Shown: positions 19,884-29,600, counted from the first letter of the stretch. The stretch: 64,000 nucleotides of DNA from Variovorax sp. N23 (GCF_025486315.1 NZ_JAOOPY010000004.1:62001-126000), one strand, 5' to 3'. The notes: generated by a model not told the origin, from the letters alone. Numbers and translations are program-made.

Positions 19884-20801
19884 ATGAACTTGCTTCAGTC
19901 CATGAAAACCTTCGTTGCGGTGGTTGAGGCTGGCAGCTTCGTGGGGGCCATGGACGCGAGTGGACTATCCAAGCCGGCGGTCTCCCGGCAGGTCAACGAA
20001 CTCGAAGCGCATCTCGGCACGCGGCTGCTGCAGCGCACGACACGTCGGCTCTCGCTCACAGGCGAAGGTCAGACCTATTTCCAGCGGTGCAAGGAGATCC
20101 TGCTGGCCGTGCAAGAGGCCGACGCCGAAGTGGCCTCCAGCATCGGGCAGGCGCACGGACGTCTTCGCATCGGCGCCCCGCAGACCTTTGGCGCGTTGCA
20201 CTTGGCAGCCTTGTGGGGTCGCTTCGCCGCGGAAAATCCGCAGGTGACGCTGGACATCATCCTGTCGGATCGGGTGATCGACGTGGTCGAGGAAGGCTAC
20301 GATCTCGTGGTGCGCATCGCACGGATGCCTGACTCCAATCTCATCAGTCGAACGTTGGCTCGAACGCGCATGGTGCTGTGCGCATCACCGGCCTATCTGC
20401 GGAATCACGGCACCCCTGTATCGCCCGATGAGCTGGTGCGTCACGACATCATCTCGTACAGCTACTGGTCGTCCGGGGATGTGTGGAGTTTTCAGGGGCC
20501 AGAAGGCGAGTTGACGGTCCGCACGCGTCCGCGCATCCACGCGAACAATGGCGACACGTGCCGTGCGGCGGCTCTGGCGCATCAGGGCATCGTCATGCAG
20601 CCCGACTTTCTGGTTTACGAGGACTTACGCGCGGGGACTCTGATCGAATTGATGCCGCAGTTCAAGGCCGTGGAGCTCGGCATCTTCGCGGTCTATCCCA
20701 CGCGCAAGCAACTCCCGCTGAAGGTGCGGCGGCTCGTGGATTTCCTGGTTGAAGCATTGCAGATCCCGCCCTGGCAACAGTCCTCGTCCGACGCGACGTG
20801 A
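19884..20801 (+). CDS. LysR-family transcriptional regulator
   Basis: 305 residues, normal LTTR length. The N-terminal HTH reads FVAVVEAGSFVGAMDASGLS then KPAVSRQVNELE; the C-terminal ~200 residues are the periplasmic-binding-like effector domain (GRLRIGAPQTFG onward). It diverges from the oxidoreductase-isochorismatase pair and probably controls it and itself. No effector can be inferred. Confidence 0.93.
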   Translation: MNLLQSMKTFVAVVEAGSFVGAMDASGLSKPAVSRQVNELEAHLGTRLLQRTTRRLSLTGEGQTYFQRCKEILLAVQEADAEVASSIGQAHGRLRIGAPQTFGALHLAALWGRFAAENPQVTLDIILSDRVIDVVEEGYDLVVRIARMPDSNLISRTLARTRMVLCASPAYLRNHGTPVSPDELVRHDIISYSYWSSGDVWSFQGPEGELTVRTRPRIHANNGDTCRAAALAHQGIVMQPDFLVYEDLRAGTLIELMPQFKAVELGIFAVYPTRKQLPLKVRRLVDFLVEALQIPPWQQSSSDAT

Positions 20802-20884
20802 GGCACGCCCGCCTTCCGTGGCGATCGCCGATAGCTCAAGTGCATGCGCGTGCCGGTGGGGCACACCGCAAAGCCCATCCATGC

Positions 20885-21814
20885 TCAGGCCTGCTTCTTC
20901 CAATTGGGGGCTTGGCTTTCGAGATGTTCGCTGATGAAATCCATCAGCGTCCGCGTTGCGACGGTGGGGAAGCGCGTTGATGTGGTGATCATGTAGATGC
21001 TGTCGCCGACCCCCTCCGCATCACAGTTCTCCAGGACCTCTCGGATCGTCCCCGCCTGAATCTGCCGCCAGACGGCGTAGCGCGGCAGAAGTGCCACGCC
21101 GAGCCCGGCCATCATGGATTCAAACAGGAAGGGGTAGTCACCCGATTGAATGCGCGGGCTCACGCGCACAGTCTGAGTGTCGCCAGCGATCGTGAGCTTC
21201 AGGTTGAAGCGCCTGCCCAGCGACTGTGGCGTGATGAGGTCGCAGCGCTCGAGGTCGGTCGTGTTGATGATCGGCGCGTGTGCCTCCAAAAAGGGAGTGG
21301 CTGCGCAGAGGCACCAACCCACACCGCAGATGCGGCGGGCGACATGATCCTCGGGTGGTTGCGAGGTCACCTTCAGCGCAACATCGACTTCGGCTGAAAT
21401 CAGGTCACCGATGCTGTCGTTGATCAAAACCCGTAGTGAGATTTCGGGATGCTTGCGGGCGAAATCCAGCAGTACTGGCGTGAGGTAAAGGTGGGCGAGG
21501 CCGGTGGGCAGACGAACGCGGACGTCCCCACGCACGGTCTTGCCGAGGCTGTCGATCGAGGTGGTCGCCGAGCTAAGTTCCTCCAGCATCCTCAACGCAT
21601 GGGCGTACAGAAGGTGACCCGCCTCGGTGAGCTCTGCATGGCGGGTCGTCCGTCGCATCAGCTGGGCGCCAACGGCCTTCTCGAGGATTTTCAGGCGCTT
21701 GGACGTGTTGGAACGCGTCATGCCGCTGCTCGCCGCAGCAGCCGTCAGCGACGGTGACTCCACCATGGTCACGTACAGACGAACAAGATTCAGATCCAGG
21801 TTATTGTCAATCAT
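20885..21814 (-). CDS. LysR-family transcriptional regulator
   Basis: 309 residues. The HTH spans residues ~8-68 (LNLVRLYVTMVESPSLTAAA, then SSGMTRSNTSKRLKILEKAV); the effector domain follows from GDVRVRLPTG. Leu and Thr replace residues common in the HTH consensus, but the length and two-domain layout are regular. It diverges from the Bug/MaoC/CoA-transferase operon across a 143-bp gap and is its likely regulator. Confidence 0.93.
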   Translation of the reverse strand: MIDNNLDLNLVRLYVTMVESPSLTAAAASSGMTRSNTSKRLKILEKAVGAQLMRRTTRHAELTEAGHLLYAHALRMLEELSSATTSIDSLGKTVRGDVRVRLPTGLAHLYLTPVLLDFARKHPEISLRVLINDSIGDLISAEVDVALKVTSQPPEDHVARRICGVGWCLCAATPFLEAHAPIINTTDLERCDLITPQSLGRRFNLKLTIAGDTQTVRVSPRIQSGDYPFLFESMMAGLGVALLPRYAVWRQIQAGTIREVLENCDAEGVGDSIYMITTSTRFPTVATRTLMDFISEHLESQAPNWKKQA

Positions 21815-21957
21815 GATTCAACACGCATGGCACAGAATCGATGATTGTCGCGTGGATTGCGCATAAATAGAATTTGCGAACAGGCTTTTGTCTTCCGAAC
21901 GGGAACGTGCCGGAAGCGGGGTTCTGCGAAAACACGCAACAAGAACGGAGACTATTC

Positions 21958-22956
21958 ATGCGCACCATTCGATCCCTCCTCACCCGCGGGGCGTGGCTCC
22001 TGTCGGGTGCCACCCTGGTCGCGTTCAGCGCGCTACCCGGCACGAGTGCCGCGCAGGACTATCCCAAGCAGCCCATCAAGCTGGTGCTCCCGTTCCCACC
22101 CGGCGGGCCCACGGATCTGCTCACCCGGGTCGTGTCGGTCAAGATGGGCAACGCGATGGGCCAGAACTTCGTCATCGACAACAGAGCCGGTGCCAGCGGG
22201 ATGATTGGCGCCGAGGCGGTCGCTCGCGCCGCACCCGATGGCTACACGATCCTCTCGAACGCGTCGCTGCACATCATCACGCCGATCGTGACGCCCAAGA
22301 TGCGCTACGACGCGATCAAGGACTTCGCTCCCATCACCCAGCTGGCGGATGTACCCCTCGTTCTGGTGGTGAACAATGCCTCGCCCATCAAGACGGTCGC
22401 CGATCTCATTGCTTTGGCGAAGAGCCAGCGCGAGCCTTTGAACTTCGGCTCGCCGGGCAATGCCTCGTCACAGCATTTGGCCGGCGAATCGTTCAAGCTG
22501 ACGGCCAGGGTCCCACTCCAGCATGTGCCCTACAAGGGAAGTGCGCCGGCCCTGACGGACCTCATGGGCGGTCAAATTCAGCTGATGTTCGACTCCATGC
22601 CTTCGGCCATGCCCTTCATCAAGGCAGGAAAGCTTCGCGCGGTGGCGGTGACGACCGCCAAGCGCTCCACCGCCTTGCCGGACGTGCCCACGGTGGCCGA
22701 ATCGGGCTTGCCGGGATTCAACATCAGCACGTGGTACGGCCTCTGGGCGCCTCGTGGCACCCCCGCTTCCATTGTTAATCAGCTGGCGGCCCAGGCCGCG
22801 CAAGCGCTCCGGCAGCCAGATGTGCACAAGCAGTACGTGGAGATGGGCGCCGAGCCCGTGGGTTCGACGCCCGAGGAGTTCGCCAAGTACATCACGGCCG
22901 AGCGCACGAAGTGGGAAGAGATCGTTCGCAAGGCCGACGTGAAGGCTGGTGAGTGA
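21958..22956 (+). CDS. Bug-family TTT substrate-binding receptor
   Basis: About 332 residues. The signal peptide runs to roughly LPGTSAAQ. The mature protein has all Bug hallmarks: YPKQPIKLVLPFPPGGPTDL, IDNRAGASGMIGAEAVARAAPDGYT, and the late MGAEPVGSTPEEF block. Bug proteins are periplasmic binding proteins of the tripartite tricarboxylate transporter family and bind di- and tricarboxylates or aromatic acids. No TctA/TctB membrane partners are encoded here, as is usual for orphan Bugs. The GTGA overlap with the next gene shows tight coupling to the CoA-linked enzymes downstream. Confidence 0.94.
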   Translation: MRTIRSLLTRGAWLLSGATLVAFSALPGTSAAQDYPKQPIKLVLPFPPGGPTDLLTRVVSVKMGNAMGQNFVIDNRAGASGMIGAEAVARAAPDGYTILSNASLHIITPIVTPKMRYDAIKDFAPITQLADVPLVLVVNNASPIKTVADLIALAKSQREPLNFGSPGNASSQHLAGESFKLTARVPLQHVPYKGSAPALTDLMGGQIQLMFDSMPSAMPFIKAGKLRAVAVTTAKRSTALPDVPTVAESGLPGFNISTWYGLWAPRGTPASIVNQLAAQAAQALRQPDVHKQYVEMGAEPVGSTPEEFAKYITAERTKWEEIVRKADVKAGE

Positions 22957-23786
22957 GAACGGACGTGGCCTCGGACGTCATCGAACGGCTCGAAGTCTGC
23001 TCTCTGCCCACGGCACGGCGGGTGGCCGCCATGCTGGACCAGGAGCCGGACGCGATGCACGAGGGGCTTGCGTTGCCGCGCGGGTGGCAGTTCATTCTGC
23101 TTGGCGCGGACACACCGAGAAAGGCCTTGCGCAGCGACGGCTTCCCCGGCCTTGGCGTGCCCATTCCTGACCTGGGACTGCCTCGTCTGATGCTCGCGGG
23201 CCGCACCGTCGACTACCTGGGGGATATCCCGATCGGTGCAACGCTTCGGCGGTCCAGCCGGATCGAGGATATCGTTGAGAAGAATGGCCCGTCGGGACCG
23301 ATGGCGCTCCTCACAGTCGGTCACCGGCTGAAGCTTCGCGATGAGCTGGTGCTGACGGAAACGCAAACCTACGCGCTGCTCGCGGCGGACCGCGGGCGTG
23401 CAGCGGCGAAACGCCCTGAGATGGCGTACACCCCGGCACCGGGCAGTGCGCACAGGACGATCGTGCCCGACGAGACGTTGCTCTTTCAGTATTCGGCGCT
23501 CGGCTTCAACTCCCACAAGATCCACATTAATCGGCAGTATGCGCAAGAGGTCGAAGCTCTGCCGGATCTCGTGGTCAACGGCGGCCTGATCACACTGCTG
23601 ATGACGCAGTTCGTGAGGCATGACTTGGCGGCAACGCCCTCTCGTTTGCAGACGCGGCATCTCGCACCGCTGTATTGCGATCGACCACTCACGATCGTGG
23701 CCGAGAAGGTCGGCCTGGCATGGCGGGTGAGCGCTCTCGACGACCAGGGGCTGCTCTGCGCAAGAATGGAAGTGGAGACACAATGA
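22953..23786 (+). CDS. MaoC/HTD2-type hot-dog hydratase (mesaconyl-CoA hydratase-like)
   Basis: 277 residues from a GTG start that overlaps the Bug stop. It is a double hot-dog protein: an N-terminal FAS1-like dehydratase half (GATLRRSSRIEDIVEKNG) and a C-terminal MaoC half with FQYSALGFNSHKIHINRQYA, which holds the catalytic Asn/His region of (R)-hydratases. The arrangement resembles mesaconyl-C4-CoA hydratases and HTD2. It would add water to an enoyl-CoA in the cytoplasm. It overlaps the CoA-transferase gene by ATGA, suggesting that transferase makes the CoA ester it uses. Exact substrate is inference. Confidence 0.85.
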   Translation: MRTDVASDVIERLEVCSLPTARRVAAMLDQEPDAMHEGLALPRGWQFILLGADTPRKALRSDGFPGLGVPIPDLGLPRLMLAGRTVDYLGDIPIGATLRRSSRIEDIVEKNGPSGPMALLTVGHRLKLRDELVLTETQTYALLAADRGRAAAKRPEMAYTPAPGSAHRTIVPDETLLFQYSALGFNSHKIHINRQYAQEVEALPDLVVNGGLITLLMTQFVRHDLAATPSRLQTRHLAPLYCDRPLTIVAEKVGLAWRVSALDDQGLLCARMEVETQ

Positions 23787-24985
23787 GCTTCGAACCACTC
23801 AAGGGAATTCGCGTCCTGGATCTGACCAGTGTCGTGGTCGGTCCGGTCGCCACTTGGCGACTCGGCCAGTACGGCGCCGAGATCATCAAGGTCGAGAGTC
23901 CGGCCGGCGATCTGATGCGCGGTCTCGGTGGGCCATCGCCGACCGGTCAGCATTCGGGAACCTACTTGCACCTCAACCGGGGCAAGCGCAACGTCTGTCT
24001 TGACCTGAAGACGCCGGAAGCCAGGGAAGCCCTGGACCGCCTGTTGGCGACCACGGACGTCGTTGTCGCGAACATGCGGCCGGACGCGCTGGCGCGCCTG
24101 GGACTCGACCCTGCCGCCGTGCGGGCGCGCTATCCGAACAAGATCTACTGCCTGATCACCGGCTACGGGACAGAAGGCCCTTACGCGGGACAACCCACGT
24201 ACGACAGCGTCATCCAAGGCGCGACGGGGATGGCCGGTCTGGCGATGCGGCGTGACGGGGCACCCGCCTACGTGCCGATGCTCATCTGCGATCATGTGGC
24301 CGGCGAGATCGCAGCCGGGGCCATCCTGGCCGCGGTGGTGCAGCGCAGCGAGACGGGAAGCGGCTGCAGCATCGAGGTCCCCATGTTCGAGACCATGGCG
24401 GCGTTTGTGCTCCAGGAACATCTGGCGCAGGCCACCTTCGATCCGCCCGTGGGTCCCGCCGGGGACCTTCGACTGCTCAGTCCGCACAACAAGCCGGTCG
24501 CGACAGCGGATGGATGGATATCCTTTACTGTCAACACGGATGCACAGGTGCGTGCCTTTCTGGCGGTGACCGAGCGGGATGATCTCCAGAACGATCCCAG
24601 GTTCGATAGCGTGTCGGCCCGGGCGCGCCATGTGGCCGAGTGGTTCGAGGTACGAGGCGCACCGCTCACGCACAAGACCACCGATGAGTGGCTGCGACTG
24701 CTGCAGGATGCTGACATCGCGGCCCAGCCGTGTCACACCCTCGAATCGCTGCCGAACGACCCTCATCTGCAGGCGGTCGGACTGCTGCGGGAAGAGCAGC
24801 ATCCTACGGAGGGCGCGACGAAGGTCCTCCGTGCATCGATCAAGGTCGATGATCAGTACCTGCCACTTCGTGGTCCCGCGCAGCCCCGTGGCTGGGAAAC
24901 GTCGGCTGTCCTCTCGGAACTGGGCCTTTCCGACGCGAGCATCGAACGAATGGTGGGCATCCTGACGGCCGTACCGACGAATTAG
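23783..24985 (+). CDS. Family III (CaiB/BaiF) CoA-transferase
   Basis: 400 residues. Typical start: LKGIRVLDLTSVVVGPVATW, then LGQYGAEIIKVESPAGD and HLNRGKRNVCLDLKTPEAR. The catalytic Asp is expected in PTYDSVIQGATGM. Family III enzymes move CoA between carboxylic acids via mixed anhydrides, as obligate dimers in the cytoplasm. ATG 23783 overlaps the hydratase stop. In the Bug-hydratase-transferase operon it probably activates the imported dicarboxylate. The donor CoA is unknown; formyl-CoA and succinyl-CoA types look alike at this level. Confidence 0.92.
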   Translation: MSFEPLKGIRVLDLTSVVVGPVATWRLGQYGAEIIKVESPAGDLMRGLGGPSPTGQHSGTYLHLNRGKRNVCLDLKTPEAREALDRLLATTDVVVANMRPDALARLGLDPAAVRARYPNKIYCLITGYGTEGPYAGQPTYDSVIQGATGMAGLAMRRDGAPAYVPMLICDHVAGEIAAGAILAAVVQRSETGSGCSIEVPMFETMAAFVLQEHLAQATFDPPVGPAGDLRLLSPHNKPVATADGWISFTVNTDAQVRAFLAVTERDDLQNDPRFDSVSARARHVAEWFEVRGAPLTHKTTDEWLRLLQDADIAAQPCHTLESLPNDPHLQAVGLLREEQHPTEGATKVLRASIKVDDQYLPLRGPAQPRGWETSAVLSELGLSDASIERMVGILTAVPTN

Positions 24986-25614
24986 CGCTCGCGGCGGACG
25001 CGCCCGAATCCGCGGCCTGACTATGCGCCAACACTTGCGCTGCGACTTGCACGCCGAGGCCCCGGATCGACGTCGATACGGATGAAAGGGAGTCAGCAAC
25101 GATCGGGGGTGGTGGAGGCCGGCTCGATCCCCGTTGTCAAGACTTGGAGTCTGAGCGGACCGTGCGTCGACATGATTGTCGGTTTTTCGCTCTACGCTTC
25201 TGCCGGGCGAACGGCTGAGCAGATATTGCGAGGGCCACTAAGAAGATTGTTTCGCTTGCCTCGAGCCGCGGGACACCCCGCGCTACAGGGAGCGGCCGCG
25301 CGGCTCCCGGGATGCGATAGGGGAGCTTGGCGGCCTTCGGCGACGAGAGCATGAGGTTCTCCGCGGGGCAGGTTGACAGAGGCTCGAGCCGGTTCCACGC
25401 CTGCATCGTCAAACGCGGGCAGATAGCTCACAGTTCTCCCTCGATGGTTTCGAGGCCTTGCAGCGCAGGCGCATCGAACTGCAGTAAATCCCCTGGTACA
25501 AGGGTCACCACTTTGCCTTCATAGCGCTATGCGATTGACCGCTCGTCACGTTTATAGGAAGCGGATGCCCAGCGCGGGAAGGCGGGAGTCCAAGCACCGG
25601 TCGGAAATTGCGGG
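24986..25614. other. Intergenic region before the two-component system
   Basis: About 630 bp with lower-quality open frames and no domain. The right part becomes AT-rich as it approaches the regulator promoter. Confidence 0.45.
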
Positions 25615-25631
25615 CTTAAAAAATTATTAAC
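25615..25631 (+). promoter_or_regulatory. PmrA/QseB-like direct-repeat box before the response regulator
   Basis: CTTAAAAAATTATTAAC fits two YTTAA half-sites on one helix face (CTTAA-N6-ATTAA), the pattern bound by PmrA/QseB-type OmpR regulators. It ends 55 bp before the regulator ATG. A very similar 17-mer occurs at 28114. Autoregulation is inferred. Confidence 0.55.
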
Positions 25632-25685
25632 GAGCTTGCTGCATGATTCCTTAAAAGCAAATGCTCAGGAATGGATTGATATGAA

Positions 25686-26351
25686 ATGAAGCTGCTCCTC
25701 GTCGAAGACGACCAGATGTTGGGTGAGTCTATTTGCGACGGCGCGCGCCAGGGCGGATGGCACATCGACCACGTCGGCGATGCAAACTTGGCGCGTAGTG
25801 CCCTGGTGGATCACACCTATGCTGCCGTACTGCTCGACATTGGTCTTCCCGGAGATTCGGGGCTGTCGGTGCTGCGCTCGATGCGTGGGCGCTACGACCC
25901 CACGCCGGTGCTGATTCTCACCGCGCGTGGCCAGCTTAGCGAGCGCATCGTCGGCCTCGACGCGGGCGCTGACGACTATTTGGTCAAGCCGTTCCAGTTC
26001 GACGAACTTTGGGCACGCGTACGCTCGGTCATCCGCCGCAGTCAGGGGCGTGTTGTTCCAGTATTTACTCGTGGGGACGTTTGCATCGACCGCAGCAAGC
26101 GCGTCGTCACGAAGGCCAGTGTCGAGGTAGTCCTCAGTGCCCACGAATATCGCACCTTGCTCGCCCTGGTGGAGCGGCCCGGCCACGTGGTCACGCGCGA
26201 CCATTTGCACGACATCGTCTACGGTACGGCCAGCAACGTGGAGAGCAATACCATCGCCGTGTTCATCCACCAGTTGCGTCGCAAACTCGGTGACGATCTG
26301 ATCCGGACCGTTCACGGGCTCGGCTACGTCATTGGGCAGCCAACCGCATGA
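25686..26351 (+). CDS. OmpR-family response regulator (QseB/PmrA-like)
   Basis: 221 residues. The receiver has the acidic pocket EDD (residues 7-9), phosphoacceptor Asp51 in AVLLDIGLPGDSG, Thr/Lys switch residues in LILTARGQ and DYLVKPF, and the C-terminal winged-helix DNA-binding domain with a GDVCIDRSKRVV start and SNTIAVFIHQLRRKLG recognition helix. It overlaps the kinase gene by ATGA. Likely activates envelope genes; the QseB or PmrA label is similarity only. Confidence 0.93.
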   Translation: MKLLLVEDDQMLGESICDGARQGGWHIDHVGDANLARSALVDHTYAAVLLDIGLPGDSGLSVLRSMRGRYDPTPVLILTARGQLSERIVGLDAGADDYLVKPFQFDELWARVRSVIRRSQGRVVPVFTRGDVCIDRSKRVVTKASVEVVLSAHEYRTLLALVERPGHVVTRDHLHDIVYGTASNVESNTIAVFIHQLRRKLGDDLIRTVHGLGYVIGQPTA

Positions 26352-27739
26352 AGTCCCGCTCCTTCAACGCGCAACTGATCGTGGTGATCGTCGCAGTCAT
26401 TGCCCTGTGCTGGACCGTGGTGGTTGGAGCCGTGCTCACGCAGTTCTCGCTCAACCGCACCAGCACCTGGGACGAGAAGCTCGCGGCCATTGCCACTCAA
26501 CTGCTGGTCACGATCCCTGCCGATAGCCACTTCGATGGAGCAGGCAGGCCAGGCCTCAAGCTGCGCGAGGCCGTCGGCACCGAGCGCGAACAGTTGGTAT
26601 TCCAGATCTGGATCGATCGCGAACGGATGGTCGCCAGCACTCCCGGTTCGCCCGAGTCGCCGCTACAGCCTGACTTTGCCGACGGTGCGGCTTCTACCCT
26701 CGTACAGGAAGAGAAATGGCGCGTGTACTCTGCCTCCGACAGCACTGGGCGGGTGACCGTCCAAGTTGGGAATCTGCAAAGTGTCGTAGATGCGGACATG
26801 CGCCACGAGGCAGCGCATGCACTCGTGCTCGCAACTGTTCTGCTCGTGATTGCAGGCTTCATCATGTGGCTAGTGACCCAAGGTACGCTCAGGCCCGTGC
26901 GCGCACTCGGGGCGGCAATGCGCCATCGTCGCCCCTTCGATTTCACATCCTTGCCGCTGGACCGCTTGCCATGGGAATTGCACCCGCTGGTTGACTCCTT
27001 CAACCACGTGCTCAAGCAACTGGACGAGGCTATCGAAGGCGAGCGTCGCTTCATTGGCGATGCGGCCCATGAGCTACGCACGCCGTTATCTGCCCTGCAG
27101 GCGCACGCCGAGATCGCATTGCAAGCCACCAATCCCCAAGACAAAGATGTCGCACTCAGAAAGCTGCTGGTGGTCGCCAGGCGCAGCACCCGGCTGTCCG
27201 AGCAGTTGCTGGACCTGGCGAGCATCAATGCCGGTGCAAAAGCCCCCAAACACACACCGGCGGATCTAAGCAAACTGGTGCAGCACGTAGCCCAGGAATT
27301 CGAGGTCTACGCCGACCTGAATCAGCGCTCGCTCTTCCTGGATGTGCATCCCTGCACGATCCTATGCGACATTGATGAGATTGGCATTCTGCTGCGCAAT
27401 CTGATGCACAACGCCATGCGCTACACCGCCGAGGGTGGCAATGTGCTTGTGCGCTGCGGCTACCAAGCCACCGAGGGCAGCGAGCTCGCGCGCATGGTCT
27501 ATCTGGAAGTTTCAGATGACGGCCCGGGCGTTCCGGCCGAGGAGCGCGAGGCCATCTTCGAGCGTTTCCATCGGGTCGCGGGGACGCCCGTGCGCGGCAG
27601 CGGCATCGGCCTGTCGCTGGTAGCCAACATTGCCGAATCGCACAATGCCACGGTCCAGACCGAGACCGGGCTGGAAGACCGAGGATTGATGGTGCGCGTC
27701 GTGTTTCCTGGCGTCGTCGAGCAACGGCACCCTGGCTGA
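26348..27739 (+). CDS. Sensor histidine kinase (QseC/PmrB-like)
   Basis: 463 residues. TM1 ~9-31 and TM2 ~157-177 flank a ~125-residue periplasmic sensor. A short HAMP-like linker follows, then the dimerisation helix with phosphoacceptor His241 in DAAHELRTPLSAL. Catalytic boxes: N box NLMHNAMRYTAEGG, G1 DDGPGVP, and G2 GSGIGLSLV. The start overlaps the response regulator stop, so the pair is cotranslated. Signal unknown; QseC/PmrB relatives respond to cations, catecholamines or cationic peptides. Inner membrane. Confidence 0.93.
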   Translation: MKSRSFNAQLIVVIVAVIALCWTVVVGAVLTQFSLNRTSTWDEKLAAIATQLLVTIPADSHFDGAGRPGLKLREAVGTEREQLVFQIWIDRERMVASTPGSPESPLQPDFADGAASTLVQEEKWRVYSASDSTGRVTVQVGNLQSVVDADMRHEAAHALVLATVLLVIAGFIMWLVTQGTLRPVRALGAAMRHRRPFDFTSLPLDRLPWELHPLVDSFNHVLKQLDEAIEGERRFIGDAAHELRTPLSALQAHAEIALQATNPQDKDVALRKLLVVARRSTRLSEQLLDLASINAGAKAPKHTPADLSKLVQHVAQEFEVYADLNQRSLFLDVHPCTILCDIDEIGILLRNLMHNAMRYTAEGGNVLVRCGYQATEGSELARMVYLEVSDDGPGVPAEEREAIFERFHRVAGTPVRGSGIGLSLVANIAESHNATVQTETGLEDRGLMVRVVFPGVVEQRHPG

Positions 27740-27743
27740 TCTA

Positions 27744-27760
27744 CCCGCGTACCACGCGGG
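27744..27760 (+). terminator. Hairpin after the histidine kinase gene
   Basis: CCCGCGT and ACGCGGG pair perfectly around ACC, four bases after the kinase stop. A TTTT run lies only ~15 bases further on, so it may be a weak intrinsic terminator. Confidence 0.5.
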
Positions 27761-28784
27761 CGGCGGACCTTCGATTTTCTGCTGGGACGCTCGTCTGGGG
27801 GCGTTCGGCTGAACGATGAAGCAGCGGGTCCAGGGCGTGCCGGTCCGGAATGACCCGGGAAACGATGCGATTTGCGCGCTCTAGAGCAACCCTTGCCATG
27901 CGTTCGTTCAACACGGACTGGGTGCGCTGGGCATTGGCAACCTTGCTGCACCGGTCCTGGAACGCCAAGCCCAGATAGCACAAGATTGACGCGCACTGGA
28001 GTGGCTGGCCGATCCACATCGCGTTGTTCAATGGGGTGATTCGAGCAACTTGTGAGTGGCCTCCTGGCTGGCCAGGCGGCTGCACTTGATTTTTTTTGCT
28101 GAATTCCCCTCTTCTTAAAGAATTCCTAACAATTCTAAAGAGCCCCTAAATCCGCTTGGGCAGTATCCGGATCTCACAAATGCGCCGCATTGGCGCGCCA
28201 CGAGATTGGAAGATTGATGCCGGATGACTTGAGCCAGGAGCCTCGTGCGGGAGGGCAGTCCGGCGTTCGCAGCGCCGACCCCCTGGAGCGCCCCGAGATC
28301 GTTGTGCGACCCAACCTTAACCGGTCGCCCGAGCACGAGGTAAGCAGCGCCACTTTCGGCGAGTTGACGCGTGCCGACACCCGCGGTGGCTTCAGTTCCC
28401 CACTGCCCCAACCCGTCACTAAGAGTTCGATTCTGTCGGTCGAGTATGCGATGTTGACGCTCCAGGTGCGTGGTCTGTCTGTGATCGATCTACAGCTGGA
28501 TGCTCGCCTCGCCCAACGGGCAGCGTGGCGAACGGCGCAGCGGGAGGCATCACGCGCTCCCGCGCATTCGTCGCCGAAGGGATGCATCCATGAACTTGCC
28601 TCGTGTGCGCACAGCCGCACTTCGGCGATCACCCCGAACTCGACGCGGTGCTGGGCAGCGCTACATCACCGAGCCCACTCGGCCACCCTGAGGTAGGACG
28701 AGGCCCAGCCCGCTCTACGCCTGCGGCTTAGCTGCAAAGAGCAACGAAATTCTTCCCCCAATGCGTCACAGAAAGGACCAAACC
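27761..28784. other. Long intergenic region with one regulatory box
   Basis: About 1.0 kb. No gene can be supported; the frame from 28190 (plus) has no family similarity. It contains a seven-T run at 28091-28097 and the PmrA-like box at 28114, followed by AT-rich sequence and then GC-rich sequence up to mipA. It may be a decayed gene. Confidence 0.45.
28114..28130 (+). promoter_or_regulatory. Second PmrA/QseB-like direct-repeat box
   Basis: CTTAAAGAATTCCTAAC matches the box upstream of the response regulator at 14 of 17 positions. A further AATTCTAAAG follows directly at 28131-28140. It is 654 bp from the mipA start, so either a long leader or a lost gene separates them. Confidence 0.5.
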
Positions 28785-29582
28785 ATGTCTCAACAAAAGC
28801 TCTTCCGTCTTCCGCTGGCATCGTGCAAGCTGATCTTCATCGTTTCCGCCGCACTCTCCGCCGCTTGGACGCCGTCGGCCTTCGCACAGGACAGCCAGCC
28901 CAATGACGGCAGCGGGCAGTGGGCCCTGGGCATTGGCGCGGTCGTAGTCGATAAGCCCTACCGAGACTTCGATCGTGAGGTGCTCCCCCTTCCATTGGTG
29001 TCGTACGAGAGCAAGTGGATCAGCGCCACCGTCCCAACGTTCGACGTCAAGCTGTACTCGACCGACGCGCTCTCATTCCGACTGCGCGCCCGATGGTCGG
29101 GTGATGGCTACGAGGCCAAGGATTCTCCAGTCCTCAGCGGCATGGATGAGCGTAAGTCCAGCCTCTGGGCCGGCGGCGCAGTGACCTGGAAAAGCGATTT
29201 CGCGAACCTCAGCGGCGAAGTGCTGGCCGATGCCATGGGCAACAGCAAGGGCATGCGCGCCAAGCTGCAGATCGACCGTCGGCTCGCGGCCGGCAAGTTC
29301 GGCTTCACCCCACGCCTGGCCGCGGAGTGGGTCGACGACAAGTACGTCGACTACTACTACGGCGTGCGGCGATCCGAAGCCAGGGTTGGTCGCGCCTTCC
29401 ACGAGGGAAAGGCCACCGCGAACTTGCAGTTTGGCCTGCGCATGGACTACTCGCCGTCGCGCAACCACACGGTGTTCGTGGATGTCGGTGCCACGCGTTT
29501 CGGCGACTCCGTCAAGGACAGTCCGTTGGTGGGAAAAGCCACCGGGACCACGCTCGCGCTCGGCTACGCCTACCGCTTCTGA
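28785..29582 (+). CDS. mipA: MipA/OmpV-family outer membrane protein
   Basis: About 265 residues. The signal peptide ends near PSAFAQ. The mature protein begins with the family's WALGIGAVVVDKPYRDFD and PLPLVSYESKWISA motifs and alternating beta-strands, ending in aromatic YAYRF as expected for an outer-membrane barrel. ATG 28785 follows an AGAAAGGA ribosome site at good spacing. MipA/OmpV proteins are linked to peptidoglycan machinery, permeability and polymyxin response. It precedes mlaA and lies downstream of a two-component system, suggesting envelope-stress control. Confidence 0.9.
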   Translation: MSQQKLFRLPLASCKLIFIVSAALSAAWTPSAFAQDSQPNDGSGQWALGIGAVVVDKPYRDFDREVLPLPLVSYESKWISATVPTFDVKLYSTDALSFRLRARWSGDGYEAKDSPVLSGMDERKSSLWAGGAVTWKSDFANLSGEVLADAMGNSKGMRAKLQIDRRLAAGKFGFTPRLAAEWVDDKYVDYYYGVRRSEARVGRAFHEGKATANLQFGLRMDYSPSRNHTVFVDVGATRFGDSVKDSPLVGKATGTTLALGYAYRF

Positions 29583-29600
29583 CGCGCCCTTCAACCAAGA

